Source: RHLJ01 sp965242845 (lineage in GTDB: Bacteria > Bacteroidota > Rhodothermia > Balneolales > Balneolaceae). Taken from it: a stretch of 64,000 nucleotides of DNA. The notes under the pieces were generated by a model. The model was not told the origin of the DNA. It saw only the letters and a program-made list of their open reading frames with translations, and searched no databases. Below, in pieces: positions 46,095 to 53,521 of the stretch (the stretch's first letter is position 1; each line of letters starts with the position of its first letter). Position numbers and translations under genes: made by a program. Location: contig CBDETC010000003.1 of assembly GCA_965242845.1 (NCBI GenBank), positions 1,240,001 through 1,304,000 of the forward strand, in the 5' to 3' direction.

Positions 46095-46658
46095 TTGACA
46101 AAAAATAGAGTTGATTATTCTGAGTTAGTTGTAGCTCTTCAAAAAGGTGACGAAACTACATCCGCAAAACTAATAAAGGAACTTACTCCTCGATTAGAGG
46201 ACTATCTCGTGGTAGTAATGAATGCGGAGCGTTACTCGGCAGAGGAATGTGTTCAGCAGGCCTTTCTTGATGTATTTGAACAGATAAGAAAGGATAATAT
46301 CAAAGAGAAGAAATACATCTTTAGCTATCTGATAAAATCGTGTAGGCATGAATATCTTCGTTATAGCAAGAGAGAACACAAGTTTAAGTACGAAGAAGAA
46401 GCTCTAAATGTACTTTATGAGCCTGAGGAACAAATAAAGAACTTGCTAGATAAAGAAAGGCAACGAATTCTTGAAGAATGCCTTAACGAACTCAAGAGTA
46501 AGTCTAAAAGATTCATCGAATATTTTATCGATAAGCCCGATGCAACCACAGAGGAAGCAACAGAAGAATTCGGGTTAAGCAGTGCAAATGTAAGAACCAG
46601 AAAATCTCGGATTCTCAGTAGGTTGCATCACTGTTATAAGCGTAAGTCAAATGAGTAA
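46095..46658 (+). CDS. ECF-type sigma factor with TTG start
   Basis: The 187-residue protein has sigma region 2 (~20-95, with AEECVQQAFLDVFEQIRK and YIFSYLIKSCRHEYLRY) and region 4 (~125-180, with EATEEFGLSSANVRTRKSRI). The frame is closed by a TAG at 46083 and no ATG or GTG precedes region 2, so a TTG at 46095 is the only credible start. No Shine-Dalgarno is visible. It is divergent from the lipoprotein-CHAT operon and not adjacent to a classical anti-sigma; the membrane TPR protein at 40871 is the best candidate partner. Weak translation initiation may keep its level low. Confidence 0.85.
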   Translation: MTKNRVDYSELVVALQKGDETTSAKLIKELTPRLEDYLVVVMNAERYSAEECVQQAFLDVFEQIRKDNIKEKKYIFSYLIKSCRHEYLRYSKREHKFKYEEEALNVLYEPEEQIKNLLDKERQRILEECLNELKSKSKRFIEYFIDKPDATTEEATEEFGLSSANVRTRKSRILSRLHHCYKRKSNE

Positions 46659-46720
46659 AAGCTAATCTTTGTGAGTGTAACAATTCTTGTAAATCTCTCT
46701 GTAATAACGATTTAATCGAG

Positions 46721-46736
46721 AGATAAAATTTTATCT
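46721..46736. terminator. Palindrome between convergent sigma and phosphoesterase genes
   Basis: A perfect 16-base palindrome, AGATAAAATTTTATCT, lies in the 94-base gap between the convergent genes and is flanked by GTGTAACA at 46675 and 46742. A terminator role is possible but the stem is AT-only. Confidence 0.35.
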
Positions 46737-46752
46737 TTCTAGTGTAACAGAT

Positions 46753-47412
46753 TTAACTAATCTCAATTATTTCACCGTTTACGATTCCAAAAATCTGCTC
46801 ATTTCGTTTGGGGGCAATTGGATGGGTTCCTGTAAATCCTCCGAAGGCAGGTAGTAATCCAAATTCCCTGCCAAAGTAAAAGCAAGGGATGCGGAGCTTT
46901 TGCCTGGCTTTTCCTTTTAGAATCACTGAAGGGTGAATATGTCCTGAAATTATATAGTTTTCGATTTCTGAATCGACCAGAGTGTGATCGTGACAAAAAG
47001 CGAAGGGAGGGATATCGATTAAGGAGCTACATACCAGCCCTAAAGCTTCATACTCTTCTGGAGAATAGAAATCATGATTACCCATTGCCAGGATCATTTT
47101 AACCGAAGGATGTTCTAACCTCCATCGCTTAAATAAATCCCATTCCTGGTTTTTATCGCTGTGAAATAAATCGCCAAGAAAGAATATAACCTGAGGATTA
47201 AATTGCTCTAGTAAAGAATCTAACCGTCTAAGATTTTCGTCATTAACTCCACTCGGTACAGGTATTCCCGATTTCTGAAAATGTCCTGTTTTGCCAAGGT
47301 GAAGATCAGATAATATCAACACCTGTCGATCAATCCAGTACAGTGCTTTTTCGGGAGCGAGGATAAACTCTTGTCCTTGAATCAGTGTTCTAACTTCTTT
47401 TGCTGGATTCAT
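46753..47412 (-). CDS. pdeM: Ligase-associated phosphoesterase PdeM
   Basis: The 219-residue metallophosphoesterase has the calcineurin-type motifs ILSDLHLGK, FLGDLFHS, MGNHD and SGHIHPS, with every metal ligand in place. It matches the ligase-associated DNA damage response endonuclease family (TIGR04123). Its ATG overlaps the helicase stop by four bases (ATGA), so they form a coupled pair. The ligase and MBL partners are 13 kb away. Confidence 0.9.
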   Translation of the reverse strand: MNPAKEVRTLIQGQEFILAPEKALYWIDRQVLILSDLHLGKTGHFQKSGIPVPSGVNDENLRRLDSLLEQFNPQVIFFLGDLFHSDKNQEWDLFKRWRLEHPSVKMILAMGNHDFYSPEEYEALGLVCSSLIDIPPFAFCHDHTLVDSEIENYIISGHIHPSVILKGKARQKLRIPCFYFGREFGLLPAFGGFTGTHPIAPKRNEQIFGIVNGEIIEIS

Positions 47413-49883
47413 TTAACGTGTTTTCCGAGTTGTACCTGCATTTTCTTTATTCGATCAATAAGCTTCTCTGAACTCAGTTTTCCTCTCAATCGATCAACCA
47501 TAATTGGGAAGGCATATGGAGTGAATCGCTCGGTATGATTTAACACTATTTCCTGGTGCTGTATCTTCATCATTACTTTTTTGAGTCTAATTTCATCCAG
47601 TTGAAAGAACATGACCTCATCAAAAGCTTGTTGTATAAGCAAATGATCGGGTTCATATTGGGCAAACACATCAAATAATAAACTGGAGTTCATCCTTAAG
47701 TGCTTTGTCTTACGTTGCTCACCTGGGAATCCATGAAAAATTAGTCCTGCGACCTGACCGACCTCCCAAAATTTTCTCTTTGCCAACTCGGTATTATTAA
47801 GACTGGATCGAATATCTTCTGATAAATTATCCGGTGAAAGCACGTCATTTTCTAATGCTTCTTCAATGGGAATATCCTGATCAGATAGTAATTCAAATCC
47901 ATAGTCATTCATTGCAATCGAAAAAGTGATGGGTTTCATTTTGGAAATACGATATGCTAATACTGCGGACATGCCCTCATGAACATACCGACCCTCAAAT
48001 GGATAAAAGAATACATGACATCCTTCCCGTGAAAAACTTTTTTCGATCAGGAACTGGTTTTCAGCTGGAAGGATTGACCAGTCTTTCTGGACATCTAAAA
48101 TAGGGGAGATGGTATCAAGTTCGATCATCCCTGTATTTCCAACGGCAGCCTTCTGCATGGTTCTTCTAAGAATTTTTGACATGTTTGAAGAAAGAGACAT
48201 TCGACCGCCCTGCCAGCTGGGCACTTTTGATTTAGTTCCTTTTGCCCTCCTTACGAACGCTGTGTTTTCTTTGATTTGAATTAATTCCAGGTTTCTTCCT
48301 GCAAACCAGAACTTGTCTCCGATATTAAGACTCGCTATAAATGTCTCTTCAATAGATCCTAGCGATCCTCCACTAAGGTATCTAACACGTAATGAGGAAT
48401 CGCTTGTGATTGTACCAATACTCATCCTGTGTCTTCGGGCTATTCTTCTGTCTTCAACTTTATAAAGATTGTTGTCATCAATAATAACTTTCGAATATTC
48501 CGGATAGCTGCTTAGGGATTTTCCACCAGTTGTAACGAATCGCAATGCCCATTCCCATTCTTCATTGTTTAAGGTTTGATAGGCGAACGTAGATTTAATT
48601 TCTGAAAGCAAATCATCTGGATTAAAGCCATCAGAAACAGCCAAAGTGACCAAATACTGGACGAGCACATCCATGGGTTTGAGAATAGGTTCCCGGCTTT
48701 CCATTTCTGATTCATCTACTGCATTTTTAAGTGCAGCTGCCTCAATCAATTCTAGTGCATGAGTTGGAACAAAATGGATAGAGCTTGTTGCGCCTGGCTT
48801 GTGTCCGCTTCTTCCTGCTCTTTGTAGGAAACGTGCGATCCCTTTTGGACTGCCTATTTGAATCACGGTATCAACCGGACTGAAATCTACACCTAAATCG
48901 AGACTGGAAGTACAAACAACGGCTTTTAGAATTCCTTCGTGTAGGGACTTCTCAACCCAATCTCGAACATCCCTATCCAAAGAGCCGTGATGTAAAGCGA
49001 TAGTTCCGGCATAGTCTGGTCTTGCATCAAGAATTCTTTGAAACCAGGCCTCCGATTGCCCTCTTGTATTAGTAAAAATCAGAGTCGAGGTATGGGAATC
49101 AATGATAGGCAGGATTTTTGGTAAGAGATTCAACCCCAAATGCCCATGCCAGGGAAAGGTTTCAATCTCATCTGGCAATACTGATTCAATAACTAACTTC
49201 TTTTCTATATCAGCTTTTACGATTAATGTATTTGAAGAAGAAAACTCATTCCCCAAAAGTACTTCCAGTGCCTGGTCGATATTGCCTATTGTTGCTGAAA
49301 TCCCCCATATAGAGAGTTTAGGTTGTAGGCTTTTTAATCTCGATAAACCTAACTCAACTTGTATTCCTCTTTTCGAACCCAAGAGCTCATGCCATTCATC
49401 AATAATGATGGCATCAAGCTTTTTGAAATGTCGTTCATAATTTTTTTGAGCAAGCAGAATATGAATACTTTCTGGGGTAGTAATTAAAACCTCCGGCATT
49501 TTTCGGTTTTGCTTCTGCTTGATTGATTGAGACACGTCTCCGGTTCTTCTGCCAACCTCCCACGGAATTCCCATTTCATCTAAAGAGCTTTGTAAGGCGG
49601 ATTGGATATCTTTTGCAAGAGCTCTTAGCGGAGTGATCCAAAGCACCTTAAGTCCATTGGATTCTTTTTCAGAATAATCATCTGGGTGTTCATTGATCCA
49701 TTTGATGATATTAGGCATCCAAAGAGCAAAGGTCTTGCCACTACCAGTAGGAGCATTCAATAACCCTTTTCTTCCATTTAGGAAGTGAGTCCAAACTTCT
49801 TGCTGAAACGGGAAGATGGTCCATCCCTTCGAATTAAACCATTCCTCAACAATTTGTTCGCCTGTAGATACCTGCTTATTCAA
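47409..49883 (-). CDS. Ligase-associated Lhr-like DEXH helicase
   Basis: The 824-residue helicase has motif I APTGSGKT (GSGKT at 47-51), DEWH (162-165), a SATIGN motif III, and motif VI QRAGRSGH, followed by an Lhr-type winged-helix and C-terminal region. It matches the ligase-associated DEXH box helicase family (TIGR04121). It unwinds DNA or RNA:DNA in a repair pathway with PdeM, MBL nuclease and ATP ligase. It is divergent from acs with a 75-base shared promoter region. Confidence 0.92.
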   Translation of the reverse strand: MNKQVSTGEQIVEEWFNSKGWTIFPFQQEVWTHFLNGRKGLLNAPTGSGKTFALWMPNIIKWINEHPDDYSEKESNGLKVLWITPLRALAKDIQSALQSSLDEMGIPWEVGRRTGDVSQSIKQKQNRKMPEVLITTPESIHILLAQKNYERHFKKLDAIIIDEWHELLGSKRGIQVELGLSRLKSLQPKLSIWGISATIGNIDQALEVLLGNEFSSSNTLIVKADIEKKLVIESVLPDEIETFPWHGHLGLNLLPKILPIIDSHTSTLIFTNTRGQSEAWFQRILDARPDYAGTIALHHGSLDRDVRDWVEKSLHEGILKAVVCTSSLDLGVDFSPVDTVIQIGSPKGIARFLQRAGRSGHKPGATSSIHFVPTHALELIEAAALKNAVDESEMESREPILKPMDVLVQYLVTLAVSDGFNPDDLLSEIKSTFAYQTLNNEEWEWALRFVTTGGKSLSSYPEYSKVIIDDNNLYKVEDRRIARRHRMSIGTITSDSSLRVRYLSGGSLGSIEETFIASLNIGDKFWFAGRNLELIQIKENTAFVRRAKGTKSKVPSWQGGRMSLSSNMSKILRRTMQKAAVGNTGMIELDTISPILDVQKDWSILPAENQFLIEKSFSREGCHVFFYPFEGRYVHEGMSAVLAYRISKMKPITFSIAMNDYGFELLSDQDIPIEEALENDVLSPDNLSEDIRSSLNNTELAKRKFWEVGQVAGLIFHGFPGEQRKTKHLRMNSSLLFDVFAQYEPDHLLIQQAFDEVMFFQLDEIRLKKVMMKIQHQEIVLNHTERFTPYAFPIMVDRLRGKLSSEKLIDRIKKMQVQLGKHVK

Positions 49884-49958
49884 TAGAATTTATTCTTGCT
49901 TATGCGCCTAAAAAGCGTCAACATTCGACACTTCGAAACCTAACCAATTTGACACAAA

Positions 49959-51857
49959 ATGTGGCTGAATATTAAATCATTCAATAATTATCAGGAAACT
50001 TTCAACGCAAGCGAAAAAGACCGTCTTGCTTTCTGGGAGCATGAAGCTGGAACTTTTTACTGGAGAAAAAGATGGCATACTGTGCAAAGCGGAGGTTTTG
50101 AAACAGCCGATATCAAATGGTTTGAAGGAGGAAAGTTAAATATCACTGAGAATGCTCTTGATCGACACTTGAATACTATTGGTAACAAAACAGCCTTCAT
50201 CTTTGAACCCAATCATCCAGATTCTTTCAGAAGAACGATTACGTACAGGCAACTCCACGAAGATGTTTGTCGATTTTCGAATGTACTCCAAAGTAAAGGA
50301 ATTGAGAAAGGAGATCGTGTTTGTATTTATATGGCTATGACTCCTGAATTGATCATTGCAGCATTGGCATGTGCAAGAATAGGAGCAGTGCACTCTATTG
50401 TATTTGCAGGATTTTCAGCTCAATCATTGAGTGAGCGTATTAATGATTGTGAAGCTAAGATGTTGATTACCAATGACGGCTTAAGAAGAGGGGATAAGCA
50501 TGTTCCATTGAAGGATATTTCAGATGAAGCGCTAAAAACCAGTCCTTCTGTAAAAAATGTGATTGTATGCCAGCGAACAAATAGGGATATCGATTGGGTA
50601 GAAGGCCGAGATGAATGGTGGCATAATTTAATTCGAAATGCTTCGAAGGAACATGAGGCGGTGGAAATGGATTCAGAAGACCCGCTCTTCATTCTTTATA
50701 CCTCAGGTTCTACAGGAAAACCAAAAGGTGTGGTTCATACTTGTGGTGGGTATATGGTGTATACCAGCTATTCATTTAGGAATGTATTCCAGGTTGGAGC
50801 AGATGATGTTTACTGGTGTACTGCCGATGCAGGATGGATTACTGGTCATAGTTATATTATTTATGGCCCTCTTTTTACAGGTACTACGGGAATAATTTTT
50901 GAAGGAACTCCAACTTACCCTGATGCAGGTCGTTTTTGGGAAGTAGTGGAGAAGTATAAAGTAACTCACTTTTATACGGCCCCAACAGCTATTCGAGCGT
51001 TGATGAGCTTTGATCTTGACTTCGTTCGTAAATATGATTTGAGTTCGCTCAAGATATTGGGGTCAGTAGGAGAGCCTATTAATGAAGAAGCCTGGCATTG
51101 GTACCATACTCATATTGGTAATAATCGCTGTTCAATTGTAGATACCTGGTGGCAAACAGAAACAGGGGGGATTATGATTTCACCATTAGGAGGAATTACA
51201 CCTACCAAACCTGGTTTTGCAACGTTACCTCTCCCAGGAATTTTTCCTGTGCTTATGGATGAAACCGGGAAAGAAATTGAGGGGAATGGTGTAGAAGGAA
51301 ACCTATGCATTAAACATCCCTGGCCTTCGATTGCACGAACCGTATATGGCGATCATGAGCGTTACAAGCAGACCTATCTTTCAGCGTATAAGGGATATTA
51401 TTTCACTGGGGATGGGTGTCGTAGAGATGAAGATGGGTACTATCGTATTACTGGAAGGGTAGATGATGTATTAAATGTTTCTGGCCATCGATTAGGTACG
51501 GCAGAGATTGAAAACGCTTTGGATGAGCATCCCAAAGTAGTAGAAACGGCAGTAGTAGGATACCCTCATGATATTAAAGGGCAGGGGATTTATGCCTATA
51601 TGATATGCGATGGGGAAATAGCTGATGTATCAGCATTCAAAAAAGAATTGCTGGAGCTTGTTGTAAAAATCATTGGACCGATAGCCAAACCAGATAAAAT
51701 CCAGGTAGTACCCGGTCTTCCAAAAACTCGTTCTGGAAAAATTATGAGGAGAATACTCAGAAAAGTAGCTGCCCAGGATTTGGATAATTTGGGAGATACA
51801 TCGACTCTTCTAGATCCTAGCGTTGTTGAGGCGATTAAAAATGGAGAGGCTGTTTAA
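49959..51857 (+). CDS. acs: Acetyl-CoA synthetase
   Basis: The 632-residue enzyme activates acetate to acetyl-CoA through acetyl-AMP. It has the AMP-binding P-loop YTSGSTGKPKG, the substrate-site segment DTWWQTETGG, the hinge region RITGRVDDVLNVSGHR and the C-terminal RSGKIMRR, whose Lys (K594) is the usual acetylation switch. Length is normal. The stop overlaps the convergent membrane gene's end by four bases. Confidence 0.96.
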   Translation: MWLNIKSFNNYQETFNASEKDRLAFWEHEAGTFYWRKRWHTVQSGGFETADIKWFEGGKLNITENALDRHLNTIGNKTAFIFEPNHPDSFRRTITYRQLHEDVCRFSNVLQSKGIEKGDRVCIYMAMTPELIIAALACARIGAVHSIVFAGFSAQSLSERINDCEAKMLITNDGLRRGDKHVPLKDISDEALKTSPSVKNVIVCQRTNRDIDWVEGRDEWWHNLIRNASKEHEAVEMDSEDPLFILYTSGSTGKPKGVVHTCGGYMVYTSYSFRNVFQVGADDVYWCTADAGWITGHSYIIYGPLFTGTTGIIFEGTPTYPDAGRFWEVVEKYKVTHFYTAPTAIRALMSFDLDFVRKYDLSSLKILGSVGEPINEEAWHWYHTHIGNNRCSIVDTWWQTETGGIMISPLGGITPTKPGFATLPLPGIFPVLMDETGKEIEGNGVEGNLCIKHPWPSIARTVYGDHERYKQTYLSAYKGYYFTGDGCRRDEDGYYRITGRVDDVLNVSGHRLGTAEIENALDEHPKVVETAVVGYPHDIKGQGIYAYMICDGEIADVSAFKKELLELVVKIIGPIAKPDKIQVVPGLPKTRSGKIMRRILRKVAAQDLDNLGDTSTLLDPSVVEAIKNGEAV

Positions 51858-52219
51858 AAACTCAACAAATACCCTACTGGCAAGAAAATCAGACTGAGAA
51901 TTAGTAGCACTAGTCTAAATCTGGTTTTTATCATCATTTGATGAAAAAAGAGACCGTAAGTGTATGGATGATCAAGCAGCCAATCGTAATAATGATTACG
52001 GTGAGAGGATCCTAAAGCCATCGTCACATGTCCATGGATGATGGTCATCATAAAAGGAATGGAAAACATAAATGCTCCCAGGTAACGAAGTACTTCCATC
52101 ATGCCTAATAACTTTGCAGCATAATAGTACGGCCAGGCAAATAGAACGATTAGTGGAACACTGAGAATCCAGTTAATCAGGCTTATTCGGATATAATTTG
52201 AGTGGGAGAGCTCGGACAA
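51854..52219 (-). CDS. Small membrane protein of unknown function
   Basis: The 121-residue protein has about three hydrophobic segments (~10-35, ~42-65, ~100-121), with a His-rich loop (HGHVTMALGSSHRNHYYDW) between the second and third. I do not recognise a family. It is on the same strand as ald, 84 bases downstream, beyond a strong palindrome, so probably separately expressed. Confidence 0.7.
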   Translation of the reverse strand: MSELSHSNYIRISLINWILSVPLIVLFAWPYYYAAKLLGMMEVLRYLGAFMFSIPFMMTIIHGHVTMALGSSHRNHYYDWLLDHPYTYGLFFHQMMIKTRFRLVLLILSLIFLPVGYLLSF

Positions 52220-52231
52220 AGAAATTTTGGA

Positions 52232-52289
52232 TTATAGATTTTGAATTAGGCTGTTGGAATATCTTATCAGCCTAATTCAAAATCCATAA
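52232..52289. terminator. 21-bp AT-rich stem after ald
   Basis: Positions 52232-52252 pair with 52269-52289 with a single mismatch around a 16-base loop. It lies just past the ald stop and upstream of the small membrane gene, and probably ends the rodZ-ligA-ald transcript. It is similar in kind to the other AT palindromes in the window. Confidence 0.65.
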
Positions 52290-52303
52290 TTAATCATTCA
52301 AAA

Positions 52304-53518
52304 TTAAATTTGAGAAGCAATCAACATTTCGATACCTCGATAAGGGATATCAAACATCTCGCTTATTGATTTTTTAGTGATGTGCTTTTTGTAAGCATAA
52401 GCACCATTTCGAAGGGCTACGTTCTCCCATAGACACTCTTTTACTCCTCCCGCATCGCCGATGGCTAACACATAAGGAACAAGTACATTATTCAAGGCAT
52501 AGGTCGCTGTTCTTGCAACGTTTGCTGGAATATTGGGAACACAGTAATGGGTTACATTGTGGACACTGAAAATCGGATTTGAATGGGTAGTTGCCTGGCT
52601 GGTCGCAACACATCCTCCCTGATCAATAACGGTATCCACAATTACACTTCCTGCTTTCATACCAGCAACCATTTCCTCAGTTACCCAGCAAGGGGAACGT
52701 TCACCCTCAGCCATAGCCGCTCCGATAATTACATCTGCGAATTTCAAAGCGTTACTTAGGTATTGCTGATTGGCTACTGCTGTAATAATTCTCCGGTCGA
52801 GGGCATTTTCTAGTCGTCGAAGGGCTGTAAGATCGTTATCCATCACAAAAACCTGAGCACCATATCCCAGGGCAGTTCGAGCGGCATATTCACCAGTAAT
52901 TCCAGCTCCTAAAATTACTACCGTAGCTGGTGGTACCCCTGAGATTCCTCCAAGCATAATACCCTGACCATTGCTTCTGCTTTCTAAATAATGCGCAGCT
53001 ATCTGGACAGCTATTGATCCGGTAATTTCGTGCATCATCCGTACAATAGGGAACTCTTTATCATTGCCATGGATAAACTCGTAGCCAATTCCTGTTACGT
53101 TCTTTTCTACCAAAGCGTCAAAATACTCCTTGGTTTGGCTTCCAAGGTGTAACGCTGAGATTAATGTATGATTAGGCTCTAGAAACTCGTATTCATCAGG
53201 TGATAGGGGAGCGATCTTAAGAATGAGTTCACACTTTTTATACACATCGTCTGAGCTCAGCGCAATTTCGGCCCCTGCTTCAGCATAATCTCTATCCGTA
53301 AAATTCGCCTCGCTACCGGCTCCTTTTTCGATAAAAACTTCATGACCATTAGCGCGAAGGATAGAAACTCCTCCAGGAGTTAGAGATACCCTTTTTTCAT
53401 CAACCGAATTTTCTTTGGGGATACCGATCTTAAGCGAAACATCACTTTTAGTACGTATTAGATGTTTTTCAAGGGTTTTTATCCCAATTTGCTCGGTATC
53501 TAAAGGATTAATATCCAT
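52304..53518 (-). CDS. ald: Alanine dehydrogenase
   Basis: The 404-residue enzyme interconverts L-alanine and pyruvate with NAD. It shows the N-terminal IGIPKE...RVSLTP motif, substrate residues in LILKIAPLS and ALHLGS, and a Rossmann fold (VVILGAGITGEYAARTALGYG). It carries a ~28-residue N-terminal extension before the usual start, as seen in Bacteroidota relatives. It follows ligA by 3 bases, so the two are co-transcribed although functionally unrelated. Confidence 0.93.
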   Translation of the reverse strand: MDINPLDTEQIGIKTLEKHLIRTKSDVSLKIGIPKENSVDEKRVSLTPGGVSILRANGHEVFIEKGAGSEANFTDRDYAEAGAEIALSSDDVYKKCELILKIAPLSPDEYEFLEPNHTLISALHLGSQTKEYFDALVEKNVTGIGYEFIHGNDKEFPIVRMMHEITGSIAVQIAAHYLESRSNGQGIMLGGISGVPPATVVILGAGITGEYAARTALGYGAQVFVMDNDLTALRRLENALDRRIITAVANQQYLSNALKFADVIIGAAMAEGERSPCWVTEEMVAGMKAGSVIVDTVIDQGGCVATSQATTHSNPIFSVHNVTHYCVPNIPANVARTATYALNNVLVPYVLAIGDAGGVKECLWENVALRNGAYAYKKHITKKSISEMFDIPYRGIEMLIASQI

Positions 53519-53521
53519 AAT

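Noticed and set aside
45910..46101. 63-residue minus-strand reading frame upstream of the lipoproteins
   Set aside because: It is AT-rich low-complexity sequence overlapping the sigma start, with no recognisable domain or ribosome site.
46675..46749. Two GTGTAACA boxes after the sigma gene as promoters
   Set aside because: They point into the 3' end of a convergent gene and lack the CTCTT box at the right spacing.
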